Assembly (NCBI RefSeq): GCF_012641435.1 | Contig: NZ_JABAIJ010000003.1 | Span: 310,001-374,000 of the forward strand | Length of the DNA stretch: 64,000 nt | Direction: 5' to 3' | Source of the DNA: Rhizobium sp. P38BS-XIX | GTDB lineage: Bacteria; Pseudomonadota; Alphaproteobacteria; Rhizobiales; Rhizobiaceae | In this document: one piece after another, positions 16,832 through 25,200 of the stretch | How the letters are laid out: each line of letters starts with the position of its first letter | How positions within the stretch are numbered: the first letter of the stretch is position 1 | Translations under genes and position numbers: made by a program | The notes under the pieces: generated by a model | The model's input: the letters and a program-made list of their open reading frames with translations, nothing else | The model's database searches: none | What the model was told of the DNA's origin: nothing

Positions 16832-18130
16832 TCACTGGCGGCCGGTTCGCCAGTCCTCAAAACGGGCATGCGCGAGAGCAAGCGAAGCGACGAGAGGCGT
16901 GAACCGGTGAAACGGTAAGGGACGGCTGGGTTGCAGCGGGATCGGCAGGGATTCAGCCGTTTCGCCAAGTGCCAGCCGAGCCAGTATGCGGCCGAGTTGT
17001 GCCGTCATCGCGATGCCGCGGCCGTTGCAGCCGATCCCTCCAAGGAAGCCATCACCAAACCGGTAGAGGCGCGGAAGGAAGTCCGGCGTCATGATCGCGG
17101 TTCCGGTCCAGACGATCTCCACATCAGGATGGCTCGGCAGGCGGAGTTCGGATGCAAGGCGTTCGACGACGGCGCGGCCGATGCGGTCGAAGGCACCGAT
17201 CGGATTGATGGCCATACCGCCGCTGATCAGCCTGTTGTCACGATCGAGCCGGTAGGTGAAAAGGTTGGAGCGTGTATCGCCGACAGGCCTGCGATGTGGG
17301 GCAATCCGCTCGATTGTTGCGGCGTCTATCGGTTTTGTTGCGACCTGATAGACTTTTAGTGGCACGCCGGTTCGGCCCATTCGCGCGGCGATGCCATCGG
17401 TGAATGCATTGGTGGCGAGGATGACGCTGTCCGTTTCGACCTGATGGCCCGCGAGACCAACGCGCCAGACGCTGCCGTCTCGCATGACGCTTTCAACGGC
17501 GCTGTTTTCGTGGATCGTGCCGCCATGCCGCAGCACCGCGCCCGCGAGACCATAGAGATACTTCAGCGGATGGATCGCGCCGCCGGAATGGTCGATCAAT
17601 CCTCCGGAGTAGATCTCCATGCCGGTTTCGCTCCGAATGGCGTTGGACTCAAGAAATTCCACAGGGCGCCCGAGTTCGGCCCAATCTCGGGCGCGTTGGC
17701 GCAGAATTCGAGCCATATCCTCGCCATAGGCAGGCTGCAGCCATCCCACCTGTTCGGCGTCGCAAGAGATATTCTCGTCCGTAATAGTCGCAAAGACCTC
17801 GTCGGCGCCCGTGCCAACAAGCGACAGCAAAGCATCAGCCTTGTCCCGTGGCAATTTCTGACGGACGGCCGCCGGATCGGCCTTGGCGAAATTCGGCACG
17901 ACGAAGCCGGCGTTCATGCCGCTCGCTCCTGCGCCTAACTTCCCGGCTTCAAGAACGATCACGGATTTGCCGGCACGGGCAAGATGAAGAGCAGTGGTCA
18001 GGCCGGTGAAGCCACCGCCGATGACGACGATGTCCGAACGAGAAGGCAGCCGGCCAGACAGTTCGGGGCCGGGGCCGGCTGTCAGCGTCCACAGCGTCGG
18101 ATTTGTGGGGTCAGCGGCATGGCTGGGCAT
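16832..18130 (-). CDS. FAD-dependent amine/D-amino-acid oxidase-like oxidoreductase (DAO family)
   Basis: A 432-residue DAO-family flavoprotein. The N-terminal Rossmann motif is VVIGGGFTGLTTALHLA (about 35-51), followed by the adenine-binding VIVLEAGKLGAGASGMNAGF. The C-terminal FLGGIGCNGRGIAMTAQLG closes the FAD site. Enzymes of this type oxidise secondary or primary amines, including glycine, sarcosine, D-amino acids and gamma-glutamylputrescine. I prefer the ATG at 18130; a TTG six codons upstream is also open. The gene follows a binding-protein gene in a minus-strand cluster, so its amine substrate is probably the imported compound. Confidence 0.9.
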   Translation of the reverse strand: MPSHAADPTNPTLWTLTAGPGPELSGRLPSRSDIVVIGGGFTGLTTALHLARAGKSVIVLEAGKLGAGASGMNAGFVVPNFAKADPAAVRQKLPRDKADALLSLVGTGADEVFATITDENISCDAEQVGWLQPAYGEDMARILRQRARDWAELGRPVEFLESNAIRSETGMEIYSGGLIDHSGGAIHPLKYLYGLAGAVLRHGGTIHENSAVESVMRDGSVWRVGLAGHQVETDSVILATNAFTDGIAARMGRTGVPLKVYQVATKPIDAATIERIAPHRRPVGDTRSNLFTYRLDRDNRLISGGMAINPIGAFDRIGRAVVERLASELRLPSHPDVEIVWTGTAIMTPDFLPRLYRFGDGFLGGIGCNGRGIAMTAQLGRILARLALGETAESLPIPLQPSRPLPFHRFTPLVASLALAHARFEDWRTGRQ

Positions 18131-18212
18131 CAGCGGATGATCTCTCAATAACTATGCCAGATGGCTGTCACGACAGGTGAGCCGCCGAAGGAATTGCGCC
18201 AGGGATTTTTGC

Positions 18213-18240
18213 GCGAGGCGTGCCGGGAAGCACGCCTCGC
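18213..18240 (-). terminator. Intercistronic hairpin after the binding-protein gene
   Basis: GCGAGGCGTGC and GCACGCCTCGC form a perfect 11-bp stem with a six-base loop, 20 bp after the binding-protein stop and about 80 bp before the oxidase start. No T run follows on the minus strand. Such hairpins commonly protect the 3' end of binding-protein mRNA or attenuate read-through so that the binding protein is made in excess. Confidence 0.55.
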
Positions 18241-18259
18241 CGCGTCTTCAAGGGACGGT

Positions 18260-19516
18260 CTACTTGATCTTGTCCTTCAGCGCGGCAACGTCTTCCATCG
18301 ACAGCTCGCCATCCGTTGCAACCTTGCCGTCGGCTATCTTCCAGAGACGGAACGGACCTGTGATGTCGCCATACTGGTCGAAGGAGACCGGGCCGATGAC
18401 GCCTTCGTAGCGGAGCGGCTTGCCTTCCTTGATGAGGCCGAGAGCCTTGGCGAATTCTTCCTTGCCGGCATAGATCGGTGTGCCCTTGGGGTCGACAACC
18501 TTATAGATGTCGTCCTTCAGCTTCGACGTATCATCGCCGGCGATAGCAAGCGCAAGGCCCACGATCGCACCGGCATCGTAAGCACGGTCGGCGGCGGGGT
18601 TGGTCGGCTCGATGCCCGAAAAATCCTTGTAGTTCTTATTGAAATAATCGGTCGACGGGGTCGGACTGGTACCGGACGACGTGCCATAGGCTTCCTTCAG
18701 ATAGTCGGCGCCGACGGAATCGATGAAGTCAGGGCTGTTCATGCCGTCATTGAGCAGGAATTTCTGCGGACCACCCTGCGAAATCCAGGTGCGGGCGATG
18801 GTCGCGCCGTCGACCGGCGTGCTGACGAGATAAAGGCCGTCCGGATCGCCGCCCATGCCGGCGGTGACTTCCGAGGCGTAGCTCGACTGCTTTTCATTGT
18901 AAGGTGTGGTCGAGACGATGGTGCCGCCGAGCGCCTTGTAGGCTTTTGAGAATTCGGCGACCATGTTCACGCCGAAATCGTTGTTGACGTGGATGATCGC
19001 AAGCTTCTTGAAGCCCTTGTCGATCGCATATTTGGCGGCTGCGATACCCTGCAGCGAATCCGAGGTGATGGTGCGGAAGAAGATGCCGTTGGTCTTGCCG
19101 TCGCGGCCGAGCGCCGTCAGCGTCGGCGAGGAGGCAGCAGGCGACACTTGGACGATCTTGGCTGGCGCAGTCACGGAGGTCAGGATCGGGATCGTCACCG
19201 AAGAGATGATGCCACCGATGATGGCCGGGACCTTCTTGACTTGAACGAGCTGGGTCGCTGCGTCGACGGCGACATTGCCCTGGCTCTGGCTGTCGCGCGT
19301 ATCGGTTACCAGATCGCAGCCGTGGGCACCGCCAGCGGCGTTGATATCGCGGAAGGCCATCTCGACGGACTTGGCCCCAGCCTGGCCGTATTCACCGGCC
19401 GGACCGGTCAGCTCCATCACCAGGCCGACCGTTACCTTGCAGTCTGCGGCATTAGCGACGCCGGCTGCGGTTAACAGGACCAGAGCCGTGGTGATTTGAA
19501 ATATCGTCTTCTTCAT
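18260..19516 (-). CDS. Periplasmic binding protein, branched-chain amino acid (LivJ) type
   Basis: A 418-residue type I periplasmic binding protein of the HAAT class with a Sec signal (MKKTIFQITTALVLL, cleavage after ANA). The mature protein begins with KVTVGLVMELTGPAGEYGQAG and GAKSVEMAFRDINAAGG, typical of LivJ/LivK-like receptors. The start at 19516 fits the signal peptide; open codons further upstream are not conserved. The matching LivGFHM-type ATPases and permeases are encoded divergently at 22752-26183, beyond the regulator. The ligand is likely an amino-acid-like compound that the cluster enzymes then degrade. Confidence 0.92.
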   Translation of the reverse strand: MKKTIFQITTALVLLTAAGVANAADCKVTVGLVMELTGPAGEYGQAGAKSVEMAFRDINAAGGAHGCDLVTDTRDSQSQGNVAVDAATQLVQVKKVPAIIGGIISSVTIPILTSVTAPAKIVQVSPAASSPTLTALGRDGKTNGIFFRTITSDSLQGIAAAKYAIDKGFKKLAIIHVNNDFGVNMVAEFSKAYKALGGTIVSTTPYNEKQSSYASEVTAGMGGDPDGLYLVSTPVDGATIARTWISQGGPQKFLLNDGMNSPDFIDSVGADYLKEAYGTSSGTSPTPSTDYFNKNYKDFSGIEPTNPAADRAYDAGAIVGLALAIAGDDTSKLKDDIYKVVDPKGTPIYAGKEEFAKALGLIKEGKPLRYEGVIGPVSFDQYGDITGPFRLWKIADGKVATDGELSMEDVAALKDKIK

Positions 19517-19568
19517 CTTTGTTCCCCTTGTTCGGTCAACGATTTTCATTTCTGTTTTTGCGAACCTG

Positions 19569-19997
19569 TCAGGTCTCCGGCATCTGCAGCCAGGTTTCAT
19601 GCAGATGCTGCCATTCGACGCCGTTGGGTGCCGATGAACTTGCGGTGAAAAGAGCGCTTGCTTGACGCCGGCTATATTTGCCGGCGCGCATCTGCGCCTC
19701 GACATAGGTGAGAACGATCGTGTTCTCGGTTTCGAAGCTCGAGTGGATATCCGAAATCTCGATGCTGAAATCCCCGCGAAAGCTCGCGCGATTTGTACGG
19801 ATCAGCTCGATGGTTTCAGCGCGATCGAAGATGCGGCCAGTCGGAGGGATCATGCGGAAAGCATGGCCGAAGGTGCGCTCGCAGCGATCGAAATCGGTGC
19901 TGCCGGCAGTTTCTGCATCGTACCAGGCTTCGAAGAAGCGATGGAAATCGATGACCTCGGCGCGGGCCTTTTGGAAAAGAGACGATTCCTGGCTCAT
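19569..19997 (-). CDS. NTF2-like/SnoaL-type (DUF4440-like) protein
   Basis: A 142-residue protein whose pattern (N-terminal helix DFHRFFEAWYDAETAG, a kinked helix with FRMIPPTGRIF, then the strands SIEISDIHSSFETENTIVLTYVEAQM and WQHLHETWLQ) matches the cone-shaped NTF2/ketosteroid-isomerase fold. Its start overlaps the end of the aldo/keto reductase gene by 4 bp (ATGA), so the two are translationally coupled. Family members are isomerases, hydratases or small-ligand binding proteins; no specific role can be assigned. Confidence 0.75.
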   Translation of the reverse strand: MSQESSLFQKARAEVIDFHRFFEAWYDAETAGSTDFDRCERTFGHAFRMIPPTGRIFDRAETIELIRTNRASFRGDFSIEISDIHSSFETENTIVLTYVEAQMRAGKYSRRQASALFTASSSAPNGVEWQHLHETWLQMPET

Positions 19998-21058
19998 ACC
20001 TTCCCCGCATTGAGGTTGTAATGCATGATCGAGCCGTGCCTGCCGGTGCGATCGCGCTCCAATGTATAGACGTCGCCTTCGAGGCCCGGGCTCTGGGCGA
20101 TGATGCCGGCGATCTGCCGGCGGTCGTCGTCCGAAAGGGCGACATCCATGATCTTGGCGTTGGCAAGCGCATGCGCCTGATTGCGGGCGCCGACGATGAC
20201 GGCGGCCACCTGCGGCTGTTCCAGCACCCAGGCACTGGCGATGGTGGCGATATCGACGCTATGACGATCGCCGATGGCTCTTAGCGTAGCAAGCAGCGAT
20301 TGGAACAGCTCCCAGCCGCCGAAATCGTCGATGATCAGCTTGTATTTGACGAGTGAGCGGTTCTCGAGCGGCATCTCGGGCTCCGGCTGTCCGAGCCACT
20401 TGTCGCTCAGGAAGCCGCCGGCCACCGATCCATAGCACAGAAATTTCACATCGTTCTCGGCAGCCAGCTTGGCGAGGCTGTGCGACGGCCGCTGATCGAG
20501 AACCGAATATTGCAATTGCTGGCTGACCAGCGGAATGCCGGCTTTCAGAATCTCGGCAATGTGCGGCGTGTCGAAATTCGTCGTGCCGACATTGCGGACT
20601 TTTCCTTCCCGGCGCATCTCGTCCAGCCAGCTCAGCGCTTCGAGATAGCCGGGCAGGGCGTAATCCCACCAGTGAAACTGCACCAGATCGAGCTGCTCGG
20701 TTTTCAGCTTGCTCAGCGACTTGTCGACGATCCCCTGGATATAGTCACGGCTGATCGTTGCCAGTTTCTCAAGATCGGGCACCAGCTTCGTGTGCACCTT
20801 CATGGCACCTGCGGCTTCCGCGCCGCGTTCATTGCGAAGCCGCTCCCGTGCCTCGCCGATCAGTTCCTCGACCCCGGTATAGATATCGGCGCAATCATAG
20901 GTGCGGATGCCGACGTCGAAGGCGGCGATCAGATCGGTGACGGCCTGGACGCGATCGATGGCGCCGTGTCCTCCGGCAAGCTGCCAGCCGCCGCGGATGA
21001 CGCGGGAGATCTTATATCCGGGGCTGAGCTCAAAAGTCTTGGCGGTCATGCGGTTCAT
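19994..21058 (-). CDS. Aldo/keto reductase
   Basis: A 354-residue NADPH-dependent oxidoreductase of the AKR TIM-barrel family. The catalytic tetrad is visible as Asp/Tyr in TYDCADIYTG (about 54-63), Lys in KVHTKL (about 91) and His in VQFHWWDY (about 126), and the cofactor region is near AAVIVGARN. It is in a tightly overlapping gene string with an NTF2-like, a TIGR04076 and a DUF3830 protein. Starts at 21058 (overlapping the preceding stop) and 21049 are both possible; the second has better spacing from AAGGAG. Confidence 0.92.
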   Translation of the reverse strand: MNRMTAKTFELSPGYKISRVIRGGWQLAGGHGAIDRVQAVTDLIAAFDVGIRTYDCADIYTGVEELIGEARERLRNERGAEAAGAMKVHTKLVPDLEKLATISRDYIQGIVDKSLSKLKTEQLDLVQFHWWDYALPGYLEALSWLDEMRREGKVRNVGTTNFDTPHIAEILKAGIPLVSQQLQYSVLDQRPSHSLAKLAAENDVKFLCYGSVAGGFLSDKWLGQPEPEMPLENRSLVKYKLIIDDFGGWELFQSLLATLRAIGDRHSVDIATIASAWVLEQPQVAAVIVGARNQAHALANAKIMDVALSDDDRRQIAGIIAQSPGLEGDVYTLERDRTGRHGSIMHYNLNAGKV

Positions 21059-21408
21059 TCTCCTTCGGGCAACGGCACAGCCGTCGTTTCGGCATGGCTG
21101 AACCGCCGCTTGCTCGTTCTTACGATCCGCAGCCGGCTCGCGCAGTTCGGGTCGGGGCAGGCGATTTCCGCATCCGAGGTCATCCAGTCGTTCTTATGGG
21201 TTGGTCGCTGTTTGGCCGCGAGCAACGGCAGGACGGCGGATATCGAATAGATCGAAAAGCCCTGTCCCGGCGGCAGGGACAGCATCTCGCCCTTGAGCTC
21301 GAAATAGTCGCCCTGCTTGGCGCCGCAATAAATCGGCTTGCCCTCAGGGATAACAGCCTCGACCCTGAGATCGAACAACTCGAAACTGTCGTCGCTTGCC
21401 GCGGCCAT
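21055..21408 (-). CDS. TIGR04076 family protein
   Basis: A 117-residue protein resembling the TIGR04076 family: an N-terminal strand ending in KPIYCGAKQGDYFEL, the middle PPGQGFSIYSISAVLPLLA and the C-terminal SDAEIACPDPNCASRLRIVR, which carries conserved cysteines. No biochemical function is established for the family as far as I know. The start at 21408 lies within a few bases of the end of the DUF3830 gene, and the end overlaps the aldo/keto reductase start, so it is embedded in the operon. Confidence 0.75.
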   Translation of the reverse strand: MAAASDDSFELFDLRVEAVIPEGKPIYCGAKQGDYFELKGEMLSLPPGQGFSIYSISAVLPLLAAKQRPTHKNDWMTSDAEIACPDPNCASRLRIVRTSKRRFSHAETTAVPLPEGE

Positions 21409-21409
21409 G

Positions 21410-21898
21410 TCAGATCTCCGCACGCTCGAACGTGACGTCACAGGCGCCATTGCGGCGGATGACGCCACAGGCGGCGGCGAATTGCTCGCGCTCATCTGGA
21501 CGCACCTGCGCGACGACGCTGCCGGCAAGCCAGCCGATTGGGAAGAGCAGACGCGCGCCCTGTCCATAGAACAGTCCGATATCAAAGATGGCGTCGGGAT
21601 TGCCGCCCCACATGCGCGGCGGCACATAGCTAAGCACGATATCGCCGGGCTGCGGCGTCAGCGTTGCATTCTCAGCCGGCAGGGCGTTCGCGTAGGACAC
21701 ATCCTTGAGATGCGCCGGCGGGATCGGGCAGGAAATTTCCGGCCCGGTCCACATGGCATGAATACCCCCGACGACGCGCGGTTCGCTGAGGTAACTCCAG
21801 AGAAAGGCGGTATTGTCGGGTGCCTTCGCCTCGATCAGCGGCGCAAAAACGCTGAGACCGGAGCGTGGTTCTGTGATTTTTATGGCGCGTTGGCTCAT
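21410..21898 (-). CDS. DUF3830 family protein (cyclophilin-like fold)
   Basis: A 162-residue protein of the DUF3830 family. The family pattern is seen in FLWSYLSEPRVVGGIHAMWTG near the N-terminus and in FDIGLFYGQGARLLFPIGW near residue 105. Members have a cyclophilin-like barrel and often sit beside amino-acid-type transporters and catabolic enzymes; the activity is not established to my knowledge. It overlaps the end of the GntR regulator gene by 4 bp and is first in the string of four overlapping genes. Confidence 0.75.
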   Translation of the reverse strand: MSQRAIKITEPRSGLSVFAPLIEAKAPDNTAFLWSYLSEPRVVGGIHAMWTGPEISCPIPPAHLKDVSYANALPAENATLTPQPGDIVLSYVPPRMWGGNPDAIFDIGLFYGQGARLLFPIGWLAGSVVAQVRPDEREQFAAACGVIRRNGACDVTFERAEI

Positions 21899-22629
21899 GC
21901 GGATTGGCCCTTTTTGGCTTCGGCTTCCAGTTTATTGCGCAGGAAGGTGAATGGCCGGCTGATGTCTGCGACCAGCGCATCGCGGGCTTCTTTTGCATCC
22001 TGCGCAGCGATCGCCTTGACGATCGTGCGGTGATAATGGGCGGTGTCGATTTCGCCGGCGTCCGAGAAGGCATAGATGGCGACGCGGATACAGGGACCGG
22101 ACTGCAGCCACAGGCTTTCGATCATCGGGATGAGAACGGCGGAGCCGCAGGCGCGATAGATCTCGAAGTGAAAGGCTTGGTTGAGCGTCACTTCGCGGTC
22201 GACATCCTTCTTGTGCTTCAGCGCACGCATCTCGTCCCACTCGCCGAGCATGCTCTCGATAGTCGTAATCTGGCGCGAGGTCATGCGAGTGGCGGCAAGC
22301 GCGATCGCTTCGCCCTCGATGAGGATACGGGCGCGCAGAAGATCGTCCATGCGCTCCAGCGTGATCGGCGGTACGCGAACGGATCGGTTGGGGAGCGCTT
22401 CCAGCGCTTTTTCGGTGATCAACCGACCGAGTGCCTCGCGCACCGGCATGGTGCTGGTCATCAACGCATCGGCCAAGCCGCGGATCGTCAATACCTGGCT
22501 CGGCTCGAAAAGGCCGCCGATCAGCGCGCGGCGCAGTTCCAGATAGACTCTGTCCTGAACGGTTTCTCGCCCCACTGGCGCAAGCTGTGCGGCAATCGGA
22601 TCGCTCTTGTCGGCGGTGGCCTTTTGCAT
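21895..22629 (-). CDS. GntR-family regulator, FadR/FCD subfamily
   Basis: A 244-residue regulator. The winged helix-turn-helix is at about residues 23-85 (YLELRRALIGGLFEPSQVLTIRGLADALMTSTMPVREAL split over the two helices), followed by an all-helical FCD effector domain with candidate metal-ligand positions in FHFEIYRACG and HYHRTI. The ATG at 22629 follows an AGGGA site. It is divergent from the livGFHM-type operon and overlaps DUF3830, so it probably controls both sides through the palindrome at 22690-22699. The likely inducer is a carboxylate or amino-acid metabolite. Confidence 0.92.
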   Translation of the reverse strand: MQKATADKSDPIAAQLAPVGRETVQDRVYLELRRALIGGLFEPSQVLTIRGLADALMTSTMPVREALGRLITEKALEALPNRSVRVPPITLERMDDLLRARILIEGEAIALAATRMTSRQITTIESMLGEWDEMRALKHKKDVDREVTLNQAFHFEIYRACGSAVLIPMIESLWLQSGPCIRVAIYAFSDAGEIDTAHYHRTIVKAIAAQDAKEARDALVADISRPFTFLRNKLEAEAKKGQSA

Positions 22630-22675
22630 TCGAAATCCCTTTTTCGGCTTGCGAAGAGGATTAAAGCTGATTAGC

Positions 22676-22699
22676 GTGATCAATGCAAGTGTGATCACA
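22676..22699. promoter_or_regulatory. Candidate GntR operator
   Basis: TGTGATCACA at 22690-22699 is a perfect 10-bp palindrome, and its core GTGATCA recurs at 22676-22682, giving two copies about 15 bp apart between the divergent GntR gene and the transporter operon. FCD-type GntR proteins bind short palindromes of this sort. Assignment to the adjacent regulator is inferred from position. Confidence 0.55.
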
Positions 22700-22751
22700 A
22701 ATCAAATAATCAGGGAAGCGACGACGATCGCTTTCCGACCAGAGGGATCTC

Positions 22752-23549
22752 ATGAGTACGACAGTTGAACGGCATGGGGAGGAAGCCCGGCCTGTTCTGA
22801 CGGCAAAAAACGTGGTGCGGCGTTTCGGCGGCCTGGTGGCCGTCAACGACGTTTCATTCCATGTGCGCCAAGGCGAGATCCTCGGCTTGATCGGCCCGAA
22901 CGGCGCCGGGAAAACGACCATGTTCGATCTTTTGGCCGGCAGCGTCGCGCCGAGCAGCGGTGACATCGTCCTGAACGGCGCCGAAGTTGCAGGCGAGGCG
23001 GCTCATCGCCGCATTGGTCGCGGTCTTGGCCGCACCTTTCAGATCCCTCGGCCTTTTCCCAATCTGACGCTGCTCGACAATGTCATGCTGGCGGCTCAGG
23101 ACCAGGCCGGAGAGCGGTTGCTATCGAATTTCCTGCGGCCGTGGAAAGTCGCCGCTCAGGAGAAGGCAGCCCATGCCAAGGCGATGGACCTGCTCGAACT
23201 TGTTCACCTGACGCGTCTGGCGCACGAACCGGCCCGCGTTTTATCGGGCGGTCAGCGCAAACTTCTGGAGCTTGCCCGTGTCATGATGGCAGATCCGGCC
23301 CTCATTCTGCTCGATGAGCCGGCGGCCGGGGTCAACGCGACCCTTCTGGAAACGATCATCGACCGCATCCGCGATATCAATCAGCGTGGCGTTACTTTTC
23401 TTCTCATTGAGCACAATATCGATATGGTCACACGTCTGTGTCACCGCGTGCTCGTGATGGCGAGTGGGCAACTGCTTTGCGAGGGAACGCCGGAGGAGGT
23501 TGCTCGCGATCCGCGCGTCATCGAAGCTTATCTGGGGGGCGCGGCATGA
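22752..23549 (+). CDS. ABC ATPase, LivG type
   Basis: A 265-residue ATPase of the branched-chain amino acid importer class. Walker A is GPNGAGKTT (about 54-62), the long LivG insertion follows GRTFQIPRPFPNLT, the signature is LSGGQRKLLELARVM and Walker B is LILLDEPAAGVN. The start has GAGGGATCTC before the ATG. First gene of a four-gene operon with ATGA overlaps; together with the binding protein at 18260 it would make a complete importer. Confidence 0.95.
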   Translation: MSTTVERHGEEARPVLTAKNVVRRFGGLVAVNDVSFHVRQGEILGLIGPNGAGKTTMFDLLAGSVAPSSGDIVLNGAEVAGEAAHRRIGRGLGRTFQIPRPFPNLTLLDNVMLAAQDQAGERLLSNFLRPWKVAAQEKAAHAKAMDLLELVHLTRLAHEPARVLSGGQRKLLELARVMMADPALILLDEPAAGVNATLLETIIDRIRDINQRGVTFLLIEHNIDMVTRLCHRVLVMASGQLLCEGTPEEVARDPRVIEAYLGGAA

Positions 23550-24295
23550 GCGAACCGGTGTTGAGCGTTCGTAATCTTGTCGCGGGTTATGAGCCTGGCG
23601 TTCCGATTGTTCGCGGGGCTTCGATTACGGTGGCGGAGAAGGAAATCGTCGTCGTTCTCGGTCCCAATGGTGCAGGAAAATCGAGTTTCATCAAGGCCAT
23701 TGCCGGTCTGGTTCCGGTCGAAAGCGGCACGGTGGAACTAGCCGGCAGGGATATCACGAGTGCGCCCGCACACACCATGGTGCGGCTTGGTCTCGCCTTC
23801 GTGCCGCAAACCGAAAATGTCTTCCCGCTGATGTCCGTCGAAGACAATCTGAAGGTGGCCGGCGGCATTCTGAAGCCGAAGGACGTGCCTGTTCGTATCG
23901 AAGAGATGTATGCGACCTTTCCGGATCTTGCGCGTCACCGCCGCATTGCGGCCGGCAATCTCTCGGGAGGTCAGCGGCAAATGCTGGCCGTTGCGCGCGC
24001 ACTCATCGTTCACCCGAAGCTTCTCGTCCTTGATGAGCCTTCAGCGGGTCTCTCTCCAAAATTCGTCTCGATGGTCTTCGACATGCTAACCGAGATCCGA
24101 AAATCCGGTGTCACCATTCTGCTCGTCGAGCAAAATGCCAAGGCGGCGCTAGCCATCGGCGACCGCGCCTATGTGCTCGTCGAGGGCAAAGACAGGCATG
24201 AGGGCGTTGCATCGGAGCTTTGGAACGACCCTGTCGTTGCTGAACTCTATCTCGGCCAACGGCCGGTGACGTCAGTAAAGGGAGGTGCGGCATGA
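23546..24295 (+). CDS. ABC ATPase, LivF type
   Basis: A 249-residue ATPase with Walker A GPNGAGKSS, signature LSGGQRQMLAVARAL and Walker B LLVLDEPSAGLSP, typical of LivF. The start at 23546 overlaps the LivG stop by 4 bp; an open extension upstream is not conserved. Paired with LivG as a heterodimeric motor. Confidence 0.95.
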   Translation: MSEPVLSVRNLVAGYEPGVPIVRGASITVAEKEIVVVLGPNGAGKSSFIKAIAGLVPVESGTVELAGRDITSAPAHTMVRLGLAFVPQTENVFPLMSVEDNLKVAGGILKPKDVPVRIEEMYATFPDLARHRRIAAGNLSGGQRQMLAVARALIVHPKLLVLDEPSAGLSPKFVSMVFDMLTEIRKSGVTILLVEQNAKAALAIGDRAYVLVEGKDRHEGVASELWNDPVVAELYLGQRPVTSVKGGAA

Positions 24296-25200
24296 ACCTG
24301 CAATTCATCGTCGACGGATTGCTGACAGGCTCGATGATCGGCCTTGGCGCCATCGGCGTGACGCTCACCTATTCGATCCTGCGCTTTTCCAATTTCGCTC
24401 ATGGCGATTTCATGGCCTGGGGCACCTACGCGACGCTTGCTGTGGTTAGTGCGATCGGCGCTGTCTTCGGCAAGGTTGCACCGATCGGGCCACTCTCCTT
24501 CGGTTGGCCGCTGATCGTGGCGGTGATCGTGGCAATGGGCTTTACCGGCCTTCTTGCTCTCGCGCTCGACAAGGTGCTGTTTGCGCGATTGCGCGCCAAA
24601 GGCCAATCGATCATCGTCGTCATGGCGAGCTTCGGCGCTTCCATGGCTTTGCGCAGCCTTCTTGAGTTTCTCTTCACCTCGCGGCCAACCTACTTCAGCC
24701 GTGCGATCCAGATCGCCATGCCTGTTGGCTTCGGCATTCGCATCACCCCAGATCAGATTGCCCTTCTGATCGTCACCGCGCTTCTGGTTTTCGGCGTGCA
24801 TATGCTGATGACGAGGACGCAGACGGGCCGCTCCATGCAGGCGCTGAGCCAAAATCCCGCGCTTGCCCGCGTCGTCGGCATCGACGTCGCCAAGGTCGTG
24901 CGCGTCACCTGGCTGATTGGCGGGGGATTGGCGTGCGTCGCCGGCGTGATGATCGGCATTCTCGTGCAGATCCGCCCGCTGATGGGCTTCGACATGTTGC
25001 TGCCGATGTTCGCCGCCGCCATTCTCGGCGGTATCGGCAGCGTGCCGGGCGCCGTTCTCGGAGGCCTTATTATCGGTCTTGCCGAGGCGGCGGCCGTTCA
25101 GCTTGTCGGTGCCGAATGGCGTGCCGCCATCTCCTTCATCATTCTGATGGCAGTGCTGTTCGTTCGGCCGATCGGCCTTTTCGGAGTGAGAGAGCGATGA
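24292..25200 (+). CDS. ABC permease, LivH type
   Basis: A 302-residue inner-membrane permease of the LivH family with about eight transmembrane segments. NLQFIVDGLLTGSMIGLGAIG at the start and the coupling-helix region MTRTQTGRSMQALSQNPALARVVGID near residue 180 are characteristic. It overlaps LivF by ATGA and LivM by ATGA, so the four genes form one translational unit. Confidence 0.94.
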   Translation: MNLQFIVDGLLTGSMIGLGAIGVTLTYSILRFSNFAHGDFMAWGTYATLAVVSAIGAVFGKVAPIGPLSFGWPLIVAVIVAMGFTGLLALALDKVLFARLRAKGQSIIVVMASFGASMALRSLLEFLFTSRPTYFSRAIQIAMPVGFGIRITPDQIALLIVTALLVFGVHMLMTRTQTGRSMQALSQNPALARVVGIDVAKVVRVTWLIGGGLACVAGVMIGILVQIRPLMGFDMLLPMFAAAILGGIGSVPGAVLGGLIIGLAEAAAVQLVGAEWRAAISFIILMAVLFVRPIGLFGVRER

